Positions 51,255-59,709 of a DNA stretch of 64,000 nucleotides are shown here, one piece after another. The DNA is from Kistimonas sp964291505 (GTDB lineage: Bacteria > Pseudomonadota > Gammaproteobacteria > Pseudomonadales > Endozoicomonadaceae), in contig OZ220199.1 of the NCBI GenBank assembly GCA_964291505.2, positions 620,001 through 684,000 on the forward strand, written 5' to 3'. Both the position numbers and the translations under genes were made by a program. Every line of letters starts with the position of its first letter. The stretch's first letter is position 1. The notes below the pieces were generated by a model that had not been told where the DNA came from, made no database searches, and saw only the letters and a list, made by a program, of their open reading frames with translations.

Positions 51255-52631
51255 TCAAGAAATCAACGCAACCGTCTGGCGCGCCAGCTCAGAAATTCGG
51301 ACTTTCTCATAACCCGGCACATAGGTTTCCAGCTGATCTCCCAGCGGCTCTGCCCACTCTGGCGTTACACTGGAAGGGTTCATTACACCCAGTACAGTGC
51401 CCACTTCTCCGGCATTGCAATCCACATCTTCACCGCAATCACCCAGAATCCGCATGGCACGGGTAAAGTCGTTGTCGCAGAACCACAGCGAAAGCACAAC
51501 CGCCACCATATTCGGGAACGTATGAATCCAGTTGTAGGTTCGCAGCTCATTCTGCTTGATGGACTGCCAGACTTCCCGGTGGTCACCGTATTGCTGCGCC
51601 AGTTCGATCGTCCGGTCAAACAAGTGCGCGAATAACGTGTTATCGGGGATATAGCCGCGTGAAGCCTGCACAATGGCACGGGCATCATCCATGATAAACG
51701 CCAGTGAGGTCAGAACCGCCGCATGGATACCGCCATACACACCGTTTTTCTCATGAGAAATGACGCTGTCGCGATAAGCCAGCTCAGCGGCACGCCAGGG
51801 CTTGCCGGGCGCAAGCATGCCATGCACCATGGTACGCATCTGGGCCCCAATCCATTCGGAATAGACATTCAGATACGTTCCTGACTGTGGTGGCATGATC
51901 CCACGGCGCAAGTTCTCCAGCGCAAAGTGCTCAGCTGACCAACCATAGGGAATATAACGCAACCACTCTTCAGCGATATCCTGGCTGGAAAAATCAGCAT
52001 TCTTCCGAGCTGCTTCAAGTACGCAGAGCTCATAGGTCACATCATCATTCATGGTTTCCGGTTCCCGAACATAACCGTTCAACCGATCCCCATAAAACGC
52101 ATTCAGCTGTTCGCCCGAAAAACCTTCCAGCGCAGTGCCATAAGCACCACCGGCAATCTGACCCAGCCAGCCACCATACACTTTCTCATTCAGGCAATTG
52201 CCGGCAGTATCACCATCCAACTTATCCACAGCCGGGCATACCGCGCGGATCGCATCAAAGGTCTCCGGTGTCTGGTATTGCCAGTACACACTGCTTTCAT
52301 CTTTTGATGCATTGGCAAGAGCCTGCTGAATTCTCGCCCCCAAGACTTCCATGGTACCGTGATCATTCTGCTCACGGGCTTCACGGCCGGCAGACAACCA
52401 TTGTTCTGCCTCACTGACGTCATAGCCCCGGTTGTGCCAGGCCTGAATCATTTCCATGAAAGGAATTTCCGGTGCGTTGGAACCGGGCACTTCACTTTTC
52501 CAGAACTTGGCCATCATGTTACGACGCGCCTTGAGGATGCCTTCCACAAACGACCAGTCGGAAGGTTTTTCATCAAAGGGCTTGGGTACCGCATTCAGGC
52601 GAATTTCCCGGTCTTGTTCCCAGGCTTTCAT
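51255..52631 (-). CDS. ADP-ribosylglycohydrolase-family protein
   Basis: This 458-residue protein belongs to the DraG/ADP-ribosylglycohydrolase family, all-helical enzymes with two metal ions that cleave ADP-ribose from proteins, nucleotides or nucleosides. The family core begins near residue 150 (KVYGGWLGQIAGGAYGTALEG); metal-binding sequences are NDDVTYE, where TDDT is usual, and DVDCNAGEVGTVLG, where DxDTxA is usual, so metal ligands are partly altered. A 140-residue N-terminal extension precedes the core. It overlaps the upstream permease gene by four bases. Its place in a BMP-type importer operon suggests it acts on imported ribosylated compounds rather than on proteins, but that is inference. 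Confidence 0.88.
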   Translation of the reverse strand: MKAWEQDREIRLNAVPKPFDEKPSDWSFVEGILKARRNMMAKFWKSEVPGSNAPEIPFMEMIQAWHNRGYDVSEAEQWLSAGREAREQNDHGTMEVLGARIQQALANASKDESSVYWQYQTPETFDAIRAVCPAVDKLDGDTAGNCLNEKVYGGWLGQIAGGAYGTALEGFSGEQLNAFYGDRLNGYVREPETMNDDVTYELCVLEAARKNADFSSQDIAEEWLRYIPYGWSAEHFALENLRRGIMPPQSGTYLNVYSEWIGAQMRTMVHGMLAPGKPWRAAELAYRDSVISHEKNGVYGGIHAAVLTSLAFIMDDARAIVQASRGYIPDNTLFAHLFDRTIELAQQYGDHREVWQSIKQNELRTYNWIHTFPNMVAVVLSLWFCDNDFTRAMRILGDCGEDVDCNAGEVGTVLGVMNPSSVTPEWAEPLGDQLETYVPGYEKVRISELARQTVALIS

Positions 52632-53575
52632 ACTGCAACTGCCTCTTTATCCATACCCGCCTGTTGGCTGGTATTCACTTGTTTTCCGTTACGTTTCTGT
52701 TTTTCCCGGGAATACCAGTACAGCGCCAGCAAGGTCACGATATACGGCACCATCTGGGTAAATTCAGAAGGAATGATGGAATCCTGCAACGCGAACCCGA
52801 GACCATCGGTAAATCCGAACAGCAGGGCCATGGCCAGAATTCCAATGGGACGACCACGGGTGAGTATGATTACCGCCAGCGAAATCCATCCCCGGCCATT
52901 CGACATATCTTCGGCAAACAGACGGACATAGCCCAGCGACAGAAACACACCCGCCAGACCGCATAGAGCCCCGGACAACAGCAGCGACTGAATCTTGATC
53001 CGATCAGAGCTGATACCAACGGCATCCACCGCCCGACTCTCTTCGCCAGCGGCCCGCAGCCGCAGACCGAAGCGGGTATGGAACAGGTGGAAATGCACCA
53101 GGAAAACGACGACAAATGTCGCATACAGCAGGAAGGGATGACCGCTCACAATATCGCCCACGACAGGAATATCCTGCACCAAAGGGATATTCCAGACTGG
53201 CAAACCCTCAATGCGTGGCGAGACAAACGCCCCTTTCACATGAAATAACTGACGCAGCAGGTAAGTTGTGCCACCAGCGGCCAGCAGGTTCATGGCGATA
53301 CCGGTGACAAACTCATCCGTTTTCATTTTCACGGCAAAAAAAGCCGTCACAGATGCCGCCAGCAAACCACCCACCATGCCGAACAGCAGGCCTCCCATCC
53401 AGGAACCGGTCACATAACTACCGGCTACGGCACAGAACGCACCGATCAACATCATCCCTTCCATGGCGATATTGAAGACATTGGCGTGATGCGTATACAA
53501 ACCACCCAATGCCGCCAGCAGGATAGGCACCGCCGCAGGCAGGGTTGCCCGGAACAACTCAAGAAACAGATCCAT
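52628..53575 (-). CDS. nucleoside-type ABC transporter permease (second)
   Basis: This 315-residue permease of the BPD_transp_2 family (like YufQ/NupC-type subunits of nucleoside importers) has about eight to ten helices. Features include NVFNIAMEGMMLIGAF near the N terminus and AAGEESRAVDAVGISSDRIK, the cytosolic coupling loop of the family. The ATG at 53575 has GAGGAGAGG upstream and gives a start just inside the preceding permease gene (17-base overlap). The stop overlaps the glycohydrolase start by four bases. Confidence 0.9.
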   Translation of the reverse strand: MDLFLELFRATLPAAVPILLAALGGLYTHHANVFNIAMEGMMLIGAFCAVAGSYVTGSWMGGLLFGMVGGLLAASVTAFFAVKMKTDEFVTGIAMNLLAAGGTTYLLRQLFHVKGAFVSPRIEGLPVWNIPLVQDIPVVGDIVSGHPFLLYATFVVVFLVHFHLFHTRFGLRLRAAGEESRAVDAVGISSDRIKIQSLLLSGALCGLAGVFLSLGYVRLFAEDMSNGRGWISLAVIILTRGRPIGILAMALLFGFTDGLGFALQDSIIPSEFTQMVPYIVTLLALYWYSREKQKRNGKQVNTSQQAGMDKEAVAV

Positions 53576-54644
53576 GAACCCTCTCCTCAGACGGCTGTCG
53601 GGTAGTAGCCAATGCTTCACTGGCTACACGACGGGCGATCAACAGGTTAACCAGCCGCCTTGAAACCTCCCGCGAGGCCACGACAAACAATACGATAATC
53701 GCCTGAAATACCATGATGAACTCAGACGGCACACGGGTTTCCAGCTCCATGCCCAACGCGCCATTCTGTAAAACAGCGAACAACAACGCATACAGTGATG
53801 TCGCCAGTACATGGCAGTTAGCAATGATCGCCAGCATGACGCCATCCCAGCCATAGGTTCCGCCGATACCGATCAGAAACTGGTGTTGGATGCCCCCCAT
53901 GATTAGGAGGCCGCCAGCAAGACCAGCCAAGGCGCCGGAAATCATCATGGCACGCGTGAAATTCTCCCGGTTGTGGCAACCTCCAATCCGGGTAAAGACA
54001 GGGTTCAACCCCATCATTCGCATTTCGTACCCGACACGTGACCTATTCCAGAGCAGATAAATCCCGCCAAGCGCCACCAGCGCTACAAGAATTGAACTGC
54101 TGATACTCCCCAGTGCCGGCAGATGACCGCCGTCAGTAATAGGCGGCGACATCGGCGTATTGGCATTTGTCATCTTGACCGGCCCGCGCACCATCCACAG
54201 GGTGAAATACTCGGCCAGGAAGTTAAGCATCAGGGTTGAGATGAACTCGTTCATGTTAAAGCGGTTACGCAGCCAGGCCGCGATACCACACCACAAACCA
54301 CCAGCAATGGCAGCGGTCGCTAACAACAGCGGCAACATCAGGGGGGCAGGCAAATCCACGTGCAAACCAACGGTGGTCACAGCCATTGCCCCCATCAGCA
54401 CCTGTCCCAGCTGCCCCAGGTTCACAGCGTTACTGCCAAAAGCGACAGTTGCCGACAACCCCGTCAGTATCAACGGCGCTGCCCGTTGCAGGGTGCCACC
54501 AAACGACATTTCCGACATCAGGCTGTATTCAATCAGCGCCATGAAACCGCGGGGTGCGTCATAGCCTTGTGCTGCCAGAATGGCCATACCGGCCAGAAAG
54601 GCACAAAGTACACCGGCAAGGGCGATTAACAGGTCTTTTTTCAT
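53559..54644 (-). CDS. nucleoside-type ABC transporter permease (first)
   Basis: This 361-residue BPD_transp_2 permease is the partner of the next one (YufP-like). It has about nine helices, with GSNAVNLGQLGQVLMGAMA near the N terminus and the coupling loop MRMMGLNPVFTRIGGCHNREN, which in this family begins with an MR-x-x-G pattern. Its ATG overlaps the ATPase stop by four bases and has GGGAG upstream. The C-terminal 30 residues are polar and cytosolic. Confidence 0.9.
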   Translation of the reverse strand: MKKDLLIALAGVLCAFLAGMAILAAQGYDAPRGFMALIEYSLMSEMSFGGTLQRAAPLILTGLSATVAFGSNAVNLGQLGQVLMGAMAVTTVGLHVDLPAPLMLPLLLATAAIAGGLWCGIAAWLRNRFNMNEFISTLMLNFLAEYFTLWMVRGPVKMTNANTPMSPPITDGGHLPALGSISSSILVALVALGGIYLLWNRSRVGYEMRMMGLNPVFTRIGGCHNRENFTRAMMISGALAGLAGGLLIMGGIQHQFLIGIGGTYGWDGVMLAIIANCHVLATSLYALLFAVLQNGALGMELETRVPSEFIMVFQAIIVLFVVASREVSRRLVNLLIARRVASEALATTRQPSEERVHGSVS

Positions 54645-56191
54645 GCGGCTTTCTCCCTGGAGCCCAACATGTACTCCCCAACCTGCTCCCGCGTGACGTC
54701 AGCCGGGTTGATATCCGCCACAATACAGCCTTCGTAAATGACCAGAATCCGGTCACTCAGGCTGAACAACTCATCCAGGTCGGCAGAAATCAGGAAGCAG
54801 CCTGCGCCGGCATCCCGCTTTTCCACAATGCGTTGCTGAATATATTCAATGGAACCCACATCCAGACCACGGGTGGGCTGATCCAGAATGATGAAGTTGT
54901 TATCCAGCTCAAATTCCCGTCCGACGATAATCTTCTGCTGGTTTCCCCCGGATAAATCACCGATCGCGGTGTCAGGACCTGCCGCCACAACACCAAAGTG
55001 CTGCATCAGCTGTTGGGTAAACGCACGACAGCGTTTCTGTGACAGCAACCCTTTCTTTCCATTACCCAATGAAGGATTACTGTAATGGTGGGTCATAACC
55101 GCATTATCGATAAGGCTCGATTTCAGCGAACTGCCGGATATTTTGCGATCCTGCGGTACATACGACATAAGCCGCCGACGTGAACGAATATCCCAGTCGG
55201 TAATATCCTGATTAGACAGGTAAATGCGACCAGCCGAGACATCTGCCTGCCCAGTCATCACCTGCACCAGCTCAAACTGGCCATTACCTTCAACACCTGC
55301 CAACCCGACAATTTCCCCCGCCCGCACCTGAAGGCTGATCTCATGCAGGCGTAACATGTCTTGCTGGTCGTGAGCTTCCACCAGCTCCATTTCAAAGACG
55401 ACATCGCCGGGTTCTGCAGGCGTTTTGTCTATCGCAAACACCACATCGCGCCCTACCATGGCGCGGGCAAGATCGGCCTTGGTGAGTCCCGGCGTATTTC
55501 GGAACGTGCGAATATGCTGTCCCTTGCGCATCACGGTGATCGTATCGGAAAGCGCCAGAACCTCGTCGAGCTTATGGCTGATAAAAACGACGGTTTTACC
55601 ATGATCCCGAAGCGCCTTGAGTCGCTCGAACAGCTGACGGATTTCCTGTGGCGTCAGGACGGCTGTTGGCTCATCCATAATCAAGACGTCGACGTCACGG
55701 TAGAGTAGCTTCAGAATTTCCACTTTCTGCTGGGCGGCAACAGACAGATCTTCCACCTTATCCGTCACTCGCAGATTCAGTGCATATTGATCAGCAACGG
55801 CCTGAACAGCCTCAATATCCTTCTGCCGATTCAGAATGCCGGCAGACCAGCGGCCAGACTGTTTGACAGATTCCATCCCGAGCACCACGTTTTCGTAGAT
55901 GCTGTACGACGGCACCAGCATGAATTCCTGGTGAACCATGCCAATACCCGCAGCAACCGCTTCCATGGGATTGCGAAACGCCACCTGCTGGCCGCGATAC
56001 CACATTTCACCGCCATTGATGGAATTAATGCCGTATAACACTTTCATCAGCGTCGATTTGCCGGCACCGTTCTCACCAATCACGGAATGAATTTCACCGG
56101 CATTGATCGTGACGGAGACGTCGTTCAACGCCAGTGTCGCTGGCGGATACACCTTGACCAGGTGTTTCAGTTCAATAAGGGGATCAGACAT
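54641..56191 (-). CDS. nucleoside-type ABC transporter ATPase, tandem nucleotide-binding domains
   Basis: This 516-residue protein carries two ATPase domains, as in RbsA/YufO. Domain 1: Walker A GENGAGKST, Walker B VLIMDEPTA, with a weak signature LSVAAQQKV. Domain 2: degenerate Walker A GVEGNGQFE, canonical signature LSGGNQQK, and Walker B IILDQPTRGLDVG. This split of a good Walker A in one half and good signature in the other is typical of the subfamily. ATG 56191 has AGGAG seven bases upstream; a longer frame to 56233 is less likely. Confidence 0.92.
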   Translation of the reverse strand: MSDPLIELKHLVKVYPPATLALNDVSVTINAGEIHSVIGENGAGKSTLMKVLYGINSINGGEMWYRGQQVAFRNPMEAVAAGIGMVHQEFMLVPSYSIYENVVLGMESVKQSGRWSAGILNRQKDIEAVQAVADQYALNLRVTDKVEDLSVAAQQKVEILKLLYRDVDVLIMDEPTAVLTPQEIRQLFERLKALRDHGKTVVFISHKLDEVLALSDTITVMRKGQHIRTFRNTPGLTKADLARAMVGRDVVFAIDKTPAEPGDVVFEMELVEAHDQQDMLRLHEISLQVRAGEIVGLAGVEGNGQFELVQVMTGQADVSAGRIYLSNQDITDWDIRSRRRLMSYVPQDRKISGSSLKSSLIDNAVMTHHYSNPSLGNGKKGLLSQKRCRAFTQQLMQHFGVVAAGPDTAIGDLSGGNQQKIIVGREFELDNNFIILDQPTRGLDVGSIEYIQQRIVEKRDAGAGCFLISADLDELFSLSDRILVIYEGCIVADINPADVTREQVGEYMLGSREKAA

Positions 56192-56221
56192 CAGGGGCTC
56201 CTGACAGATCGGGTATAACAG

Positions 56222-56243
56222 CGGCCTCCGCAAAGGGAGGCCG
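56222..56243 (-). other. hairpin between binding-protein and ATPase genes
   Basis: Arms 56222-56229 and 56236-56243 form an 8-bp GC-rich stem with a 6-nt loop and no T run. It lies in the 65-base gap after the binding-protein gene, the usual place for a hairpin that raises the ratio of binding protein to transporter subunits. Confidence 0.55.
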
Positions 56244-56256
56244 TAGGTGAAAACAA

Positions 56257-57315
56257 TCAGGCGCCCTTGTAAGGCTCTACCACAATCTCGCCAGCAACGA
56301 CTTTGGCCTTGACGGCTTCAAGCTGCTCCAGCATGGCGGCTGGCATAATCGCACGGCTGTGTTCATCAATTGCCAAACCAACACCGTCCTGTGCAAGACC
56401 GGAGTAAATCACCGCGCCTTTTTCGAAGGTGTCGTTTTCCATGGCAGCGAATGTGTCATAGATGGCATTGCCAACATTTTTCAACATGGACGTGGGAATA
56501 TGACCCGGCTTGATACCGTTCTGGTTGGAATCCACACCGATCGCATACAGACCACTTTCAGCCGCCGCCTCAAGTACACCGGTACCGGTCAGTGCCGCCA
56601 CCTGGAAGACAACATCAACGCCTTGTGAATAGAGTTGCTTGGTCGCCTGTTTGCCTTTCACAGGATCAGACCAGCTGCCAACATAAATATTCTTATATTC
56701 AATGGTGTCATCAATGTAGGCGACACCCTGACGGAAACCATGCAGGAAAGCGTTAACGACCATGTCGTTCATCCCGCTGACTGTTCCAACCTTTTTCTCT
56801 TCATTAATCCCCTTGATGGAAGCGTCAGATGTCATCAGCGCCGCAGCAACACCGGCCATGAAAGAACCTTCTTCTTCAGAGAAGTTGATGCTGGTGATGG
56901 TGCCCTTGCTGTTTTCTACGACAGTATCAATGTTGACAAAGGTGATATCCGGATAACGGTCCGCATACTGGCGCACCAGTTCTTCGTAGCCATAGGAAAT
57001 CACATAGATCACGTCAGCACGCCATTTAACGGCAGACTCCAACGACTGTGGGTATTTGGCTGCGTCAAAGTTGTTTTCAATGGTGATGGTTTCGATGCCG
57101 TAATCCGTTACCAGACGGTTGATACCTGCCTGACCAGAGTCGTAGAAAGACTGGTCACCCAACGCACCATTCAGCACATAAGCGACACGAACCGGGTCTT
57201 TACCCTTTTCCTGCCCATCGGCCGCTGTTTCACTGCTGTCACTGCAGCCTGCGATCAACACGGCCATACAACTGCCCAGAACCAGGCTCCAGATTGACTG
57301 CCAGCGCTTCAACAT
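56257..57315 (-). CDS. BMP-family nucleoside-binding lipoprotein
   Basis: This 352-residue protein is the solute-binding part of the importer. The lipobox LIAGC at about residue 23 marks a lipoprotein anchored to the membrane. The BMP/PnrA-like fold is shown by VAYVLNGALGDQSFYDSGQAG, ADVIYVISYGYEE, INFSEEEGSFMAGVAAA and GVDSNQNG. BMP proteins bind purine or other nucleosides. ATG 57315 has GGAG about six bases upstream and is chosen over an earlier in-frame codon at 57339. It heads the five-gene operon that ends with the ADP-ribosylglycohydrolase. Confidence 0.92.
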   Translation of the reverse strand: MLKRWQSIWSLVLGSCMAVLIAGCSDSSETAADGQEKGKDPVRVAYVLNGALGDQSFYDSGQAGINRLVTDYGIETITIENNFDAAKYPQSLESAVKWRADVIYVISYGYEELVRQYADRYPDITFVNIDTVVENSKGTITSINFSEEEGSFMAGVAAALMTSDASIKGINEEKKVGTVSGMNDMVVNAFLHGFRQGVAYIDDTIEYKNIYVGSWSDPVKGKQATKQLYSQGVDVVFQVAALTGTGVLEAAAESGLYAIGVDSNQNGIKPGHIPTSMLKNVGNAIYDTFAAMENDTFEKGAVIYSGLAQDGVGLAIDEHSRAIMPAAMLEQLEAVKAKVVAGEIVVEPYKGA

Positions 57316-57522
57316 GATTTTCTCCGCACAGGAACGCATGCAATGGCCCCAACCGATCTGTCCTTTTTACAGATCGGTTAAACACCACCAGTAGAAGGAA
57401 ATAAATTGCGCGGATTATGACGAGCAAGACCACTGTTCATCTTTGATAAAAATCAAACAGATTGCATTCAAGACAAACAAAAACAATCATTTCCAGAGGT
57501 TTTTTGCCTGCAGGCAGTCCTT

Positions 57523-58116
57523 TTATACTTTCAGGCCGGGTGTACGCAGCATTCCCCAGAACGGCAGCTTGCCTCCCGGCGCAAAACAATGCTCCACCAC
57601 ACGGAACCCCATTGACTGGTACAGATGGGTGTTTATCTCTCGCTGAGTCTCCAGGTAACAAGGCTGTTGCCGTCGATCAAGATCACACAGTTTTTCACTT
57701 AACAACTGTTTGCCAATTCCACGCCCTTGCACTTCGGGATGAACAGCAAGAAGGTTGAGGTACCAATGTGGCCATGGCATATGATGGAAGCGCACAGCCT
57801 GGCAGAACAGGGAAAAGGCTTTCATACGACTACGGTATATTTCTTCTGAACCGTATGTATGCGTAAACGTCAGCTCCGGCAGTTTGGGCGATACGGAGGG
57901 CGGCAGCCAGACGGCTACACCTTGGATAGCATCGGAATCCGCATAAATCTCCGCAGATTCCGGTAACGCAGTCAGGTAATGGAGAAAATCCTGCTCAAGG
58001 CAATCCTTCAGATCAGGAATGGCATTCCCATATTCACCGAATAATTCGTAATGCTGGAAAGCGGCTGCCATCGTATGGGCAGCTGCCGCAAAATCTGAGG
58101 AAAAAAGCCGTTTCAC
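57523..58116 (-). CDS. GNAT-family N-acetyltransferase
   Basis: This 197-residue protein has a GNAT fold: WYLNLLAVHPEVQGRGIGKQLL is the motif-A strand-loop-helix that binds the acetyl-CoA pyrophosphate (QGRGIG), followed by YLETQREINTHLYQSMGFRVVE, the motif-B region. The substrate is unknown. The start is GTG 58116, with GGA just upstream, so the Shine-Dalgarno assignment is weak. It is about 200 bases upstream of the BMP gene and probably a separate transcript. Confidence 0.88.
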   Translation of the reverse strand: MKRLFSSDFAAAAHTMAAAFQHYELFGEYGNAIPDLKDCLEQDFLHYLTALPESAEIYADSDAIQGVAVWLPPSVSPKLPELTFTHTYGSEEIYRSRMKAFSLFCQAVRFHHMPWPHWYLNLLAVHPEVQGRGIGKQLLSEKLCDLDRRQQPCYLETQREINTHLYQSMGFRVVEHCFAPGGKLPFWGMLRTPGLKV

Positions 58117-58233
58117 TCCAAAATAACCCTGATTGAATCTGAATTTTGGAGCAGTCTATGTTGATCCTTACCCTTTCATGTTGACCCGAATCAGTCTCCC
58201 GGCCGTCATTTATCGCTGCGAATGATGTTGCTC

Positions 58234-58267
58234 AAAAAGGAGGTATTTATCTTTCTATACATACCTC
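58234..58267 (-). terminator. candidate terminator after the MFS gene
   Basis: Seven-base arms (58240-58246 and 58261-58267) enclose a 14-nt loop, and on the minus strand the stem is followed by CTTTTTG. It lies about 12 bases after the MFS stop. The long loop makes it less certain. Confidence 0.5.
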
Positions 58268-58278
58268 TGGGCACTCCA

Positions 58279-59631
58279 TCACCACTCGCCAAATTGCCGC
58301 AGACGCTGCTGATCAAGATGTCGTTTATCAACCTTTAAATAGGCAGTTTGTTCTTCAATGATCACAGTCACTTCCTTTACCCCTGACACAGAAGCAATCT
58401 GCTCATGGACACGTACCGCTTCAGTAGGTACTACCGGAAATAAATCCATCACCAGACTGGTGACATAGCGAGGCTGCCGCATGGTCATCACCAGCATCCA
58501 CCAGATAGCTGTTGCGGAACCACAAACCACCAGCACACCTATGTGTCCGTATGACTGATAAGCAACGCCACTCAACGCTCCACCCAAACCGGCTCCCAGA
58601 AACTGACAGGTCGAATAGGCGCCCATTGCCGTGCCTCGACTCCCTGCTGGTGCCTGACGGCTCACCAGAGACGGCAATGTGGCTTCAAGGAAGTTAAAAG
58701 CGGCAAAAAAGAGAAAGACACTGATGATCAATCCAATCAAACTGTCTCTCTCCGACCAGGCAACAACCTGGGCAATCAGCAACAATGCAACAGCCCCAAC
58801 CATCACCTGCTTCAGACAATGCTTCCGTTCACCCATCACAATAAACGGCGCCATCGCAACAAACGACAGAACCATCGTCAACAAATACACCCACCAGTGT
58901 TCCTCTCGCGGTAAACCGGCAAGGTTCTGCAGATCCAGCGGAACGGTAATGAATAACCCCATTAGAACAAAATGAAGAATGAAAATGCCGACATCCAAAC
59001 GGAGTAGCTGCGCATCTTTCAACGTGCTTTGGAGTTGCCCAGTAATGGTGGCAGTTTCACGGTTAAATTTCTGAATGGCAGGCGTCGGTACGCCCCAGGC
59101 TATGATCGCCATCGCAGCCAGGGCTGCTACCGCAGTTACCATGAACAACCCATCAATGCCGGTCAGTCGTGTAATCAGCGGTCCTAATACCATTGCCACA
59201 CAAAATGAAACACCGATACTCATGCCAACCATGGCCATGGCCTTGGTGCGATTCTGCTCACGGGTCAGATCAGATAATAACGCTGTAATCGCAGCAGCTA
59301 CCGCACCCGCTCCCTGCAGGAAACGCCCAGCGATTATGCCAACCATGGAATCAGAGAAAGCTGCCAAAAGACTGCCTAGGAAGAAGATGCCCAGCCCGAT
59401 GAGAATAACGGGCTTTCTACCAATCCGGTCAGATAACAAACCTGCAGGAATTTGTAACAGCGCCTGGGTAATACCATAAGCGCCAATCGCCAGTCCGATT
59501 AATGCAGGCGTGCTGCCTTCGATCGTATCGGCATAAACAGCCAATACCGGAAGCAACATGAACAGCCCCAGCATGCGCAGGGCGAACACAGCGGATAAAG
59601 ACAGAGAGGCTCTTACTTCCAGTTGATTCAT
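58279..59631 (-). CDS. MFS transporter, YajR-like
   Basis: This 450-residue major facilitator has 12 hydrophobic helices and a C-terminal soluble domain of about 65 residues (VSGVKEVTVIIEEQTAYLKVDKRHLD), a ferredoxin-like fold as in E. coli YajR (454 residues). Motif A appears as GLLSDRIGRKPVI. It is likely a drug or metabolite proton antiporter; the substrate of YajR itself is not settled. Genes of this type lie between ssb and uvrA in Pseudomonas-like genomes, so this is probably the native neighbour. Confidence 0.9.
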   Translation of the reverse strand: MNQLEVRASLSLSAVFALRMLGLFMLLPVLAVYADTIEGSTPALIGLAIGAYGITQALLQIPAGLLSDRIGRKPVILIGLGIFFLGSLLAAFSDSMVGIIAGRFLQGAGAVAAAITALLSDLTREQNRTKAMAMVGMSIGVSFCVAMVLGPLITRLTGIDGLFMVTAVAALAAMAIIAWGVPTPAIQKFNRETATITGQLQSTLKDAQLLRLDVGIFILHFVLMGLFITVPLDLQNLAGLPREEHWWVYLLTMVLSFVAMAPFIVMGERKHCLKQVMVGAVALLLIAQVVAWSERDSLIGLIISVFLFFAAFNFLEATLPSLVSRQAPAGSRGTAMGAYSTCQFLGAGLGGALSGVAYQSYGHIGVLVVCGSATAIWWMLVMTMRQPRYVTSLVMDLFPVVPTEAVRVHEQIASVSGVKEVTVIIEEQTAYLKVDKRHLDQQRLRQFGEW

Positions 59632-59709
59632 ACGAACTACTTATCATTCTTTAGTCGTCAAAACAGCGACATTGTATCAGTTGGAAGTCACGTAAAAGCA
59701 AGCGTTGTG

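Noticed and set aside
56635..57297. 220-codon plus-strand frame opposite the BMP lipoprotein gene
   Set aside because: It is antisense to a well-supported lipoprotein gene and shows no recognisable domain.
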